From JASSUD01 sp031963415 (GTDB lineage: Bacteria > Pseudomonadota > Gammaproteobacteria > Burkholderiales > Burkholderiaceae), in NCBI GenBank assembly GCA_031963415.1, contig JASSUI010000001.1:2170001-2234000 (forward strand): 64,000 nt of DNA, in the 5' to 3' direction. Under the pieces are notes generated by a model. It did not search any database, was not told where the DNA came from, and saw only the letters and a list, made by a program, of their open reading frames with translations. Shown here piece after piece: positions 1 to 8,258 of the stretch (position 1 is the first letter of the stretch; every line of letters begins with the position of its first letter). The position numbers and the translations under genes were made by a program.

Positions 1-11
1 CGCATCGTTCA

Positions 12-104
12 CTTAGGTGGTGGTGCCGCCCGCAAAGGGTGGCGCCATATCTTTCTCTTTTGCACTTCGGCCTTTAAATTTTTTAATCGTTTCGGCTGGC
101 GTTT
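12..104. repeat. 93-bp dispersed repeat, copy A
   Basis: This 93-bp stretch recurs in the same orientation at 1702-1794 with 13 mismatches by my alignment (about 86% identity) and no gaps. The two copies bracket the gene at 170-1153. The most conserved part is an A+T-rich core around 71-93. No coding function is seen. Confidence 0.8.
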
Positions 105-169
105 GGGATAGATGGTTTAAAAATTGGGGCACTCCACTAAAAATAATGGAACAGGTCTACCTGCAGAGA

Positions 170-1153
170 TCAGTGCCCTATAGCTAGCCATCTTGCATGC
201 CATCCTGCATCAGCTTGGGCTACAGTATTGTATACACGTAATTTAGCGCCTGTTGTGCTTGGTGGAATCATAAGTTGGAGGGTAAATACTGGTCCTGCGC
301 CAAGGTGCGTTGCTTGGATAGTTATAGAATCCTTATCGTTGAATGCCACTGGAAAGATGATATCTATCATACCCTGCTTGTTAGAAACAGCATGCCCCCA
401 CTGCATCAATAGACCACCCGGGAGTTTTTGCCAGCCAGTATCTTTAGAAAACCCACCTGCAAAATCAGAAGTCAGCTCCAAACCGATATTCCGATTAATT
501 GGGTACCAAAAGTTATTTTTTGTATCAGCAAATAGCTCTAAATATTGTCCAGAATTAATGGGTATGGATCGTTTTTCATGCTTATTTCCAAATTGTAGAA
601 TATCCTTACTGTCCTCCATAACTTCAATAAAGCAAGGATTTTCGGGGGGGAAGATACCGAAGAATTTAAAAGTTACACCCGTCAGTAGGGAGTTAAGGGG
701 GGGGAGTTTTATATGCGAATTTGATGCCTTGAAAACAATAAGTTTATCTAATGCATCAACCTCTAATGTTGTATTCGATACTATTTCTACAAGGCCTGGA
801 ATAAATTTATTTTCAATATGTGCCGCAAGTGAATTTTCATGTTTTAAATAATTATGATTTTCATATTTGTCGATTTTATTTCTTAGCTGTGCTATTTCTA
901 CGCTTTGCCTATTTTCCTTCCTTATGGCATGCAGGGCAAATAGTAAAGAGAGTGCACTCATTAAGAAAGCTAAATTTGGCTTAGACTGATTAATTATTTG
1001 AAAAATTTTATAAGTCGTTTTATGCCCTTGTTGAGAATCTTGTTGTCTTATAAAAAATTCTTCTTGGTCTATTTTTATTTCCTCAGTAATTTTATTTTCA
1101 CTTTGCTGAAAAGTATATCTATTAAATAATTTTTGTATAGATTGAATTTTCAT
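170..1153 (-). CDS. Membrane-anchored protein with coiled coil and phage tail-fibre-like C-terminal domain
   Basis: A 327-aa protein. A polar N-terminus of about 55 residues precedes one hydrophobic segment (about 58-77, around LMSALSLLFALHA) and a short coiled coil (about 80-105). The C-terminal part (about 230-327) starts with GWQKLPGGLLMQWG and ends WLAIGH, with alternating strands between. This resembles the head domain of phage tail-fibre proteins that carry a W-x-x-L-P-x-G-x-x-x-Q-W-G signature. Such heads normally cap trimeric fibres and bind surface ligands. A single-pass membrane anchor plus a trimerising coiled coil would display the head outside the cell; that is inference. It stands alone, leftward, in A+T-rich sequence between two copies of a 93-bp repeat. 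A captured prophage fibre tip is the main alternative. Confidence 0.6.
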   Translation of the reverse strand: MKIQSIQKLFNRYTFQQSENKITEEIKIDQEEFFIRQQDSQQGHKTTYKIFQIINQSKPNLAFLMSALSLLFALHAIRKENRQSVEIAQLRNKIDKYENHNYLKHENSLAAHIENKFIPGLVEIVSNTTLEVDALDKLIVFKASNSHIKLPPLNSLLTGVTFKFFGIFPPENPCFIEVMEDSKDILQFGNKHEKRSIPINSGQYLELFADTKNNFWYPINRNIGLELTSDFAGGFSKDTGWQKLPGGLLMQWGHAVSNKQGMIDIIFPVAFNDKDSITIQATHLGAGPVFTLQLMIPPSTTGAKLRVYNTVAQADAGWHARWLAIGH

Positions 1154-1701
1154 ATAGGGCTCCCTAAAATTGTTGATAAATTTAAGATAGCTGTCATATA
1201 TTTTTATACAGCAGGCGGCGATTTATTTTTTTATGAATAAAATGCTCATTGAATTAATTTGCCTTAAAAATAAAATTCTTGATCGGTGGTGTCAATGGCT
1301 TTAATTTTGATTAAATTTTACTTGTTATTTTGATGTTTTTGAAAATTTTCTATACTAATCTGTGAAGATAACGAATGTGGAGGTTGAGTCATTTCATTAA
1401 TTTCCATAAAAAGTGTAATGATTATTGAATACTCTAAGTTTTGTGAGTCACTTCTTTTTTATGTAAAAACTATGAAAAAATTAATGCTCTAAAGCTATTA
1501 GAAATAGTTGCAATCTCAAATCGGTAAATAGCCTGAATATTGATTTTCTTTGTATGGGCGAAAATCTCTAGTACTCAGCTAGTTATCGCCTAAAGCTAAA
1601 CTAAAAACATTTATCCATTTGATCTATTTTCCCAGAGCGTAGTCGCATAAAGAACGATAGTGAATGCAGGCTGAACTCAACTCGCCCGCGGTAGCTTCGC
1701 C
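1154..1701. other. A+T-rich intergenic region
   Basis: About 550 bases of strongly A+T-rich sequence upstream of the leftward gene at 170-1153, with no convincing reading frame. It probably holds that gene's promoter, but no box could be assigned with confidence. Confidence 0.5.
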
Positions 1702-1794
1702 CTTAGGCGGCGGTGCCGCGCGCAAAGGATGGCGTCATATTTTTGTTTTTTGTACATCGGCCTTTAAATTTTTTAATCGTTTTGGCTGATGTTT
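1702..1794. repeat. 93-bp dispersed repeat, copy B
   Basis: Direct-orientation partner of 12-104 with 13 mismatches and no gaps. It lies between the leftward tail-fibre-like gene and the end of the polysaccharide operon, so the pair delimits a 1.6-kb segment with one gene. Confidence 0.8.
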
Positions 1795-1879
1795 AAGTTG
1801 AGAATAAGCGTGGGGTTTATTGCAGAATGGATAAATTGAGAGCAATTAATCGCTTTAAGCGCAGATGTGGTAACGAATT

Positions 1880-3889
1880 TTAAATTGCTTGTGCTAGCTT
1901 TTGAGAGGGGATGCGTGAAAGAATTGAGCTAGACCATACATAGCCAATCAATGAAGCAAAGGTTTCTGGCCTAGAATACTCAATCAGGTCGAAATAAGAA
2001 TTAAATTCCCTTATAAAATTAAGCATACCGACACTGGGCTTATCCGCTAAGCGTAGCACGCACCTTTTTCCAAGACGCCATTTCTCTCTCAGTTTTTTGG
2101 GGGTTATTAGTTCTAAATCTGTATATAAAACCGTCTCTTCTAAGCCAGTCTTATATAAGTTATTTTGCGCGGGTAGGCGCAACCATTTTTCTAAAAAATA
2201 ACGCCGCAAATTATTTGTTTTGCGTAACTGGGATACACGGCTTGAATGTGTGACTGATTTGGAGTGAATGCGGTGCCTATAAAGGACTTGGGGGATATAT
2301 TTAAAGATGCCGCCGTGATCTGCTATTTTTAATGCAATTTCCCAGTCTTGGATTCCATCAAAGCGCAGATTTCCTGCGCCAATTTGTAAATAGGTTGTGC
2401 GGCGAATAGCCTTAAGATGTGATGCGACCATACCATCTAAAAGATCATCTCGAATGTTATCGGATGGCGTAATATCGTCGTAACCGCCGTAGTTGACTTT
2501 TCTGATGACAGAGCCTGAATCAGATATATCAAGCCGATCTGAAAAGAAATAATCGACTTCAGGATGAGTATTAATCTCTTCGCTTATGCTTTTTAAAGCG
2601 CCTTCAACGAGAGCATCGTCACAATCAAGAAAAATAATAAATTGACCCGTCGCTCGAGCAATAGCTTCATCTTGACTTAATAAAATGCCAGTATTTTTTT
2701 GATGTGTAATGATATGCAGGTTTTTAAATTTGCCTGACAAATGGGACATCAGTTGGCGTACTCGCTCATCAGTAGAATAATCTTCTACACAAATTACTTC
2801 GAAAGCAGTTGAACCCTGCGCTGCTAAAGAAGACAGGCACTCTTCGAGAAATTCATAATGGTTAAAAACAGGAATAATGACTGTGATGAGGGGTGGGGCA
2901 TTTAATGATGGAAAGCCTTGTAATTTGCTAGTAATTGACTCTTGCATCAACTGCAAGGGCTTTGATCTATCCAATTTCGGTTTGAAAAAATTGGGCGTGT
3001 TAGTAGGTGCTCCGAGAGCACAAATTTCCGCTAAATATTCTGGATGAGTTTTGTAAAACTGAGTAAACCAAGACATTGCTGAATCGAAGAATAGCGGATG
3101 AGTCGCATTAACTTTCTCATTTAATTTCACCGTAGCTTCTACCCAAGCTTGTCCCATGCGTACGTATGAACGGCGCATACTTTGCGAATGCTGCCGATAA
3201 ATAGCGCCAGAGAAATGGATATATGCCATTTTTCGATTTAATAAAGCTAGCATGCACCAGAATTGCCAATCTTCTTTTGCGCGAGCTTTGACGTCAAACT
3301 TTACATCAACAAAGACGCGTCGGTGAAAGAGGGCGCAGTGAATAGGAACCGCAAAGCCGCGCTCCCATTTGAATAAAAAATCATTAGTGGTGAAGTCAAA
3401 CCCTGCAAGCCCATTAGCTTGTTTAGAAAAATCCGTTAGCCATTCATCACTAAGAGAAAAATTGCAAATTGATATATCCAGGTCTGCGCACATTTGAAAA
3501 TGCGCAATCTGCTGCGATATTTTCTGGGGCAGCAACAAGTCATCAGCATCGAGTAGTTGAATATATTCTCCCCGAGCCTCCTGAATCCCTTTGTTCCGTG
3601 CTGCAGATAAGCCAGCATTGACTTGTTGGATGATGCGCACTGAGGAGAAGCACTCGCTGATTTCATGTAAATATCTAGTCGTGTTCTGATGCGTACTGCC
3701 ATCATTCACCACAAGAATTTCCAGATTGCCTGCATATGCAGCTTGAACAGATAGAACTGACTCCATCAGATAGCTCGCTTGATTAAAACACGGGATAACG
3801 ACAGAGACTAGAGGTAATGTTAAAGATGATTCGTGCGTCACAATCTTATTTCTCAGTTTTGCGAAGATAGTGTGGAATGGCTGATACAC
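1880..3889 (-). CDS. Tandem family-2 glycosyltransferase
   Basis: A 669-aa cytoplasmic enzyme with two GT2 (GT-A fold) domains. The first begins near residue 27 (LVSVVIPCFNQ) and carries the metal/nucleotide motif LLDADD. The second begins near residue 335 (LITVIIPVFNH) and carries FLDCDD. Two-domain GT2 proteins usually add two sugars in turn to a lipid-linked surface glycan. It is the last gene of a leftward operon after a GT4 enzyme, Wzt and Wzm, which points to O-antigen assembly. The listed start is a GTG and overlaps the upstream gene by 44 bases; another GTG near 3838 would remove the overlap. Donor and acceptor sugars cannot be read from the sequence. Confidence 0.85.
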   Translation of the reverse strand: MYQPFHTIFAKLRNKIVTHESSLTLPLVSVVIPCFNQASYLMESVLSVQAAYAGNLEILVVNDGSTHQNTTRYLHEISECFSSVRIIQQVNAGLSAARNKGIQEARGEYIQLLDADDLLLPQKISQQIAHFQMCADLDISICNFSLSDEWLTDFSKQANGLAGFDFTTNDFLFKWERGFAVPIHCALFHRRVFVDVKFDVKARAKEDWQFWCMLALLNRKMAYIHFSGAIYRQHSQSMRRSYVRMGQAWVEATVKLNEKVNATHPLFFDSAMSWFTQFYKTHPEYLAEICALGAPTNTPNFFKPKLDRSKPLQLMQESITSKLQGFPSLNAPPLITVIIPVFNHYEFLEECLSSLAAQGSTAFEVICVEDYSTDERVRQLMSHLSGKFKNLHIITHQKNTGILLSQDEAIARATGQFIIFLDCDDALVEGALKSISEEINTHPEVDYFFSDRLDISDSGSVIRKVNYGGYDDITPSDNIRDDLLDGMVASHLKAIRRTTYLQIGAGNLRFDGIQDWEIALKIADHGGIFKYIPQVLYRHRIHSKSVTHSSRVSQLRKTNNLRRYFLEKWLRLPAQNNLYKTGLEETVLYTDLELITPKKLREKWRLGKRCVLRLADKPSVGMLNFIREFNSYFDLIEYSRPETFASLIGYVWSSSILSRIPSQKLAQAI

Positions 3890-5264
3890 ACTGAATAAAT
3901 GTTGGCCAATTGTGGCGGTTATTAATCAGGTCTACCATTTGCAATGCTTTATTTAACGCGACCGAAGGATTTTCTCGAACTTCTCGCAAAGCATCGATAT
4001 ATTCTTTAGCAGAAGCATCCTCTGGCAGCGGAAAGCCTGTTGATGACGTAACCAGTTCTCCTACACCGCCGACTGTGGGGGCTATGATCGGTATACCTAA
4101 CATGCCGACTTCAACTAGGATGTTGGGGAGACCCTCCCAACGTGAAGTAAAAATAAAAGCATCATAAGGGCTGTTGGCAAGCCATTCAGATGGAGAAATG
4201 AAGGGACCATGAAAAGATACGTTATCAGCAAAAGATAACGCTGCTTGATCATTGATGACTGTCTGTCCAAACACATCAAATTCAGCAAACTCACAAAGAT
4301 CAGCGATTTCTAGTAAAAGATCGACACGCTTTTCGGCATCAAGCCTTCCTGCCCACAGAATTTTTAACCGTCTATTGGAAGTTGCTGTTTCTAAATAAGC
4401 GCGTTGGACCTCACCGCTTTTTGCGCAAGTAAGAACGTCATTGCGAGCTGGATTGTAGATAGTGAGGAATTTTTCTTGGTCGCCATCTGCTATATCGAAT
4501 TTCTCAATAGCTTGATCGATAAAGCGGCGATTATCGGTCAATAATCTATTCAGCTGCGGTAGCCCTTCTACCAAAAAATTAGCTGCGTAACCGATTAGCT
4601 TTTTGTCGTGTTGGGTAAATTGCAATGCAAAAATGTTAGCCACCACCTGCATACAAAGACGCAGCCGAGCACCATGCTCAATAATTAATTTCCATGCTAC
4701 TTCACTATTAATATTGTGAAAGGCTTGAGGTTTAATGGTTAGCAGTAATTGCAGCAGTGCTTTTGATTTGATTTCGTAACTTGCTGCATCCCCAAAAAAA
4801 TCATTTAAAACAAGGGTGTGAATACCTTGATCTAAAGGAAGGCGAGTATCTATATTTGAGCGATCTGCAATAATGATTAAAACAGTGCAGTCATCGCGCA
4901 ATTCGCGAATCGCTTTAGCAAAATTAATAGCGGTCATTTCTGCTCCGCCTGTGCTCAAAAAAGGCAGGGCGATGATATGACTGATAGGACCAGATTGTTG
5001 AGCGAAAGTAGCCAAGTATTTGATGATCTGGTTAAGTGTATCTTCAAATATGATTGCTGCTGTTTCTGTGCTTGCAGCTACTTCACTATGGGGACTGAAC
5101 AAGAGTTTGATGGCTCTTAACAAACTCTTGTTGCGTTCTTGTAATAAAACCTCGAGTAATGGAGACAGCCTTTCTCGTAAGCGCCATTTGAGTGATCTTG
5201 ATAATGGCATGCGGTGATAAGCAATTTGCATTAAACGCAAGAGCTTTGCGCGAACTTTATTCAT
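3846..5264 (-). CDS. Family-4 (GT-B) glycosyltransferase
   Basis: A 472-aa protein whose C-terminal half has a standard group-1 glycosyltransferase nucleotide-binding region: ILWAGRLDAEKRVDLL near residue 300, then FTSRWEGLPNILVEVG with the E-x7-E pair that contacts the donor nucleotide. The N-terminal half contains LPFLSTGGAEMTAINFA, a typical acceptor-side motif. It should transfer a sugar from a nucleotide donor to the lipid-linked O-chain on the inner face of the membrane. Its ATG overlaps the stop of the ATPase gene upstream as ATGA (5261-5264), so translation is probably coupled to the exporter genes. Substrate unknown. Confidence 0.85.
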   Translation of the reverse strand: MNKVRAKLLRLMQIAYHRMPLSRSLKWRLRERLSPLLEVLLQERNKSLLRAIKLLFSPHSEVAASTETAAIIFEDTLNQIIKYLATFAQQSGPISHIIALPFLSTGGAEMTAINFAKAIRELRDDCTVLIIIADRSNIDTRLPLDQGIHTLVLNDFFGDAASYEIKSKALLQLLLTIKPQAFHNINSEVAWKLIIEHGARLRLCMQVVANIFALQFTQHDKKLIGYAANFLVEGLPQLNRLLTDNRRFIDQAIEKFDIADGDQEKFLTIYNPARNDVLTCAKSGEVQRAYLETATSNRRLKILWAGRLDAEKRVDLLLEIADLCEFAEFDVFGQTVINDQAALSFADNVSFHGPFISPSEWLANSPYDAFIFTSRWEGLPNILVEVGMLGIPIIAPTVGGVGELVTSSTGFPLPEDASAKEYIDALREVRENPSVALNKALQMVDLINNRHNWPTFIQCVSAIPHYLRKTEK

Positions 5265-6001
5265 AATCCCATTTTCTCGAATGTTTCCATCGGTATTTCA
5301 CAAATCTTACCGTGTTCTAGAGAAAGAATACGATTGCAGGTTTTCTCAAGTAATGGCTTTGAATGCGAAGCCATTACCAAAATAGATGAGTCTTTAATCA
5401 ATTGATCAAGTCGTTGCGACGCTTTTTCATTAAAGGTTGCGTCACCGACTGAGAGCCATTCGTCCATCAATAAAATATCTGCTTGCACTGAAGTAGAAAT
5501 CGCAAAAGCTAAGCGCAATGACATACCACTTGAATAAGTTCGTACCGGCATATTCAAATAATTGCCCAGCTCACTAAATTCGGCTATCTCGTCGATTTTG
5601 GCTTCTATCTCACGAGGGTGGAGGCCCATCATCACGCCACGCAAGAAGATATTTTCGTAACCCGTTGCTTCCCCCTCCATGCCAAGCGAAATATCGAGCA
5701 AAGAAATAATTTTTCCAGACACTTCAAGTGAACCACGAATAGGGGCGTAGACGCCTGAGATAACGCGCAATAGAGTGGTTTTGCCAGCGCCATTTGCTCC
5801 TATGAGCCCAATTCGATTGCCAGGTTGAAAACAGAAAGAGGCTTGCTCAATAGCGGTAATAGAAACGTGTCGGCTATTTTCGCCAGCAATTCTGCCGCCC
5901 GTTGTCGCGTGTAACACTTTCTGCTTGAGGGAGCGGTGAGAGGCATTAAAAATAGGAAATTCAACCGTGATATCGGTTGCTTTAATAAGTGCTTGAGTCA
6001 T
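5261..6001 (-). CDS. wzt: O-antigen/polysaccharide ABC exporter, ATP-binding protein
   Basis: A 246-aa ATPase with Walker A GANGAGKTT, the signature region YSSGMSLRLAFA and Walker B ILLMDEWLSVGD, typical of the polysaccharide-export (TagH/Wzt) ATPase family. It pairs with the permease encoded just upstream (6072-6872) to flip finished lipid-linked polysaccharide across the inner membrane. Many Wzt proteins have a C-terminal carbohydrate-binding domain that reads the chain-terminating group. This protein ends soon after the nucleotide-binding domain, so it is the short form (KpsT/RfbB-like) and probably does not check chain ends. It overlaps the downstream glycosyltransferase by 4 bases. Confidence 0.9.
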   Translation of the reverse strand: MTQALIKATDITVEFPIFNASHRSLKQKVLHATTGGRIAGENSRHVSITAIEQASFCFQPGNRIGLIGANGAGKTTLLRVISGVYAPIRGSLEVSGKIISLLDISLGMEGEATGYENIFLRGVMMGLHPREIEAKIDEIAEFSELGNYLNMPVRTYSSGMSLRLAFAISTSVQADILLMDEWLSVGDATFNEKASQRLDQLIKDSSILVMASHSKPLLEKTCNRILSLEHGKICEIPMETFEKMGL

Positions 6002-6071
6002 GCTGGGTAGAAAGTAATATTTGCTGTTTCAAACAAATTGAATTCGGCCGGCGTAAGCCATGATTTATTGC

Positions 6072-6872
6072 TCATAACCAATAAGCGACTTTATGGCGAT
6101 AACGAGCGAGCATGGTGATTGCAATGTAAGCCGCGATCAGCGTAACCCCGCAAGCGGCTTCCCAAGAAAGCATAGAAGGTGGCGAGCCGAGCAAAGGTGC
6201 GCGCACTATCTCGATTAAATGCGTAAAAGGATTGTAATTTTTGACCCAAGCGTATTGAGGTGGAAGATATTTAGGCTGCCATAAGATAGGGGTGAAGTAA
6301 AACAAAATTGTCATCAGGTTTTGAATGATCGGCGGCGTATCCCGATAGCGCGTGCAAATAATCGCTATCGTCAAAGACATAAAAAATAACGCAAGAGATA
6401 ACAGGAAAAGACCTGGCAACGCGAGAATAGCGATAGGTTTCCAGCCTGCGCCGACAAATGTAATCACAATCAAAGCGATGACGAAATTGTGCAACAAAAT
6501 AATAAAGTTACGCACAAGCAGCCGTAGCAGATAAGAAGAAAGCGGCAAATTAACCTGCTTCATAATGTGCGTGAATTGAGTAAAACCCGTGCACGCTTCA
6601 TTAAGCTGTCCTGAAATATAAGCCCAAATCACACTCCCTACAGCGAAGAAGGGCAAATATTCATGCAGATTGGTTTTAAATAGTTTTGACCATAAAAAGC
6701 TGAGTGTGGCAACCGATACACCTGTACTCAACGTCAGCCAGAAAGGGCCAAGTATTGAACGGCGATAGCGCTGTTTAATGTCGTACCAACCAAGCGTGAG
6801 CCATAGATGAGTCGCTTTTAATGATTGCTTAAGGTCGAGGAAGGAGTAACTAAGGGCTTGATTAAGTTGCAT
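6072..6872 (-). CDS. wzm: O-antigen/polysaccharide ABC exporter, permease
   Basis: A 266-aa integral membrane protein of the ABC-2 type with about six hydrophobic segments. The N-terminal DIKQRYRRSILGPFWLTLS is the characteristic amphipathic region of Wzm/KpsM/TagG permeases, and YNPFTHLIEIVR is a typical motif near the C-terminus. With Wzt it exports lipid-linked polysaccharide. It is the first gene of the leftward operon 6872-1880. The 70 bases to wzt hold no other gene. A 184-bp palindromic element lies immediately upstream, between this operon and the divergent one. Confidence 0.9.
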   Translation of the reverse strand: MQLNQALSYSFLDLKQSLKATHLWLTLGWYDIKQRYRRSILGPFWLTLSTGVSVATLSFLWSKLFKTNLHEYLPFFAVGSVIWAYISGQLNEACTGFTQFTHIMKQVNLPLSSYLLRLLVRNFIILLHNFVIALIVITFVGAGWKPIAILALPGLFLLSLALFFMSLTIAIICTRYRDTPPIIQNLMTILFYFTPILWQPKYLPPQYAWVKNYNPFTHLIEIVRAPLLGSPPSMLSWEAACGVTLIAAYIAITMLARYRHKVAYWL

Positions 6873-6906
6873 CGTTCAGTTTTCTTTGCGATAAAAATCG
6901 GCTCTC

Positions 6907-7090
6907 AGAACCTGTTCATAATCTCAAAGAAGAGTGTTTTGTGAGGTTATTAGCCGTCACGTTGGGGTTCGTACCTCACCCCAACCTACAAAATTTGCCG
7001 AAAAGTCGTAGGTTGGGGTGACGAAGGAACCCCAACATGAGCTTATACAAGCCTCTAAGTCGCTTTTTTAAAAGATTATGAACAGGCTCT
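6907..7090. mobile_element. Palindromic MITE-like element P1, complete copy
   Basis: A 184-bp element bounded by 18-bp terminal inverted repeats (AGAACCTGTTCATAATCT at 6907-6924; its complement with one mismatch at 7073-7090). Inside, two arms of about 29 bp around GTTGGGGTTC and GTAGGTTGGGGTG are also inverted, so the transcript would fold into one long hairpin. No reading frame. A second complete copy is at 12496-12701, and partial relatives lie near 14951, 16577, 20661 and 36540. It occupies the divergent promoter region between wzm and the WbpL-type gene. Confidence 0.75.
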
Positions 7091-7235
7091 TAAAGGGTGC
7101 TTATCGTCCCATTTCTCAGGCTCTCTCGTCAATCAGACTGGACTAAAAGGGATATAGCTAAATTCTTACCATTTGCGTGAGTAAAAATAGAGAGCTCTTA
7201 TATATTTTTTGCATGATGTACCGTAGTCTGTGCTG

Positions 7236-8258
7236 ATGATGGAACTTTCCTTTTACCTTCTCGTTTGCCATTCTCTGATACCTGGTGCGTTGGCTTGTTT
7301 AGCCAGTGTGGCAATTTTATATACGCTTTTGCGTACTGGCTTGGCGTGGAAATTAGCGACGGATATCCCTAATCAACGTTCATTGCATACCCACATCACG
7401 CCGCGCATGGGTGGCTTAGGTATTGTGCCGATAGCGGTGTTCGTCATGATGTATTGGGCGCCCTCATTAAGATGGGTTGCTATCGGTACGGTGCTGCTTG
7501 CTGTTGTTTCCTATTGCGATGATCGATGGGATATCTCTGCTAAATATCGATTTGCCGCGCATGTTGCGATGGTTACGTTGTTGTTGATCGTCTACCCATT
7601 CACGCTAACAGTCTGGATGCTCGGGCTAGCTATTTTTTGTGTATGGATGATCAACTTATACAATTTTATGGATGGCGCAAATGGGCTAGCAGGCGGTATG
7701 AGCGTATTTGGCTTTATGGCTTATGCCGTTGCTGCCGCTTCAACGCAAACCGAATTGGCGTTAGCTTGCTTGGTGCTGGCTGGTGCGTCATTCGGATTCT
7801 TGCTATTCAATTTTCCGCATGCTCGTCTTTTTCTCGGGGATGTAGGCTCGATTACACTTGGCTATTTAGCTGGTGCGCTTGGTTTACTCGGTTGGCATTG
7901 GGGGGTATGGCCGATCTGGTTTCCTGCGCTCGTGTTTTCTCCTTTTATTGCTGATGCTTCTGTGACGTTGTTACGGCGTTTCTTGAGTGGCGAACGAGTT
8001 TGGCTGGCGCATCGAGAACATTATTATCAACGTATGATCAGAATGGGGTGGAGCCATCAGCGTACGACGCTTGTTGGGTATGGATTGATGCTGCTAAGCA
8101 TGATGTTGGCATTGATCGGCTTGTCATTGCCGGTGTCGATGCAGATTTTGATACTGGCTAGTTGGGGCGCTGCACTTATTTTGTTAGGTTGGAGCATTGA
8201 TCGTCGTTGGCGGAAAAGTCCTTTGTCTTTGGGCAGCAAAGAAGAGCGCAATTTATGA
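7236..8258 (+). CDS. wbpL: WecA/WbpL-type polyprenyl-phosphate sugar-1-phosphate transferase
   Basis: A glycosyltransferase-4 (MraY/WecA superfamily) protein of about 340 aa with ten or so transmembrane segments. It has the aspartate motif SYCDDRWDIS, the loop motif LYNFMDGANGLAGG, FLGDVGSITLGY, and the cytoplasmic HREHYYQRM loop. The family moves HexNAc-1-phosphate from UDP-HexNAc onto undecaprenyl phosphate and so starts O-chain synthesis. The last motif and the WbpM partner downstream favour a WbpL-like role with a modified HexNAc donor. Start choice is open: GTG at 7230 or ATG at 7236/7239, with no clear ribosome-binding site. Its stop overlaps the next gene's ATG (ATGA at 8255). Confidence 0.85.
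   Translation: MMELSFYLLVCHSLIPGALACLASVAILYTLLRTGLAWKLATDIPNQRSLHTHITPRMGGLGIVPIAVFVMMYWAPSLRWVAIGTVLLAVVSYCDDRWDISAKYRFAAHVAMVTLLLIVYPFTLTVWMLGLAIFCVWMINLYNFMDGANGLAGGMSVFGFMAYAVAAASTQTELALACLVLAGASFGFLLFNFPHARLFLGDVGSITLGYLAGALGLLGWHWGVWPIWFPALVFSPFIADASVTLLRRFLSGERVWLAHREHYYQRMIRMGWSHQRTTLVGYGLMLLSMMLALIGLSLPVSMQILILASWGAALILLGWSIDRRWRKSPLSLGSKEERNL

Noticed and set aside
228..851. A 207-codon frame on the plus strand
   Set aside because: It lies wholly inside the minus-strand tail-fibre-like gene, which has clear domain structure; the plus frame shows none.
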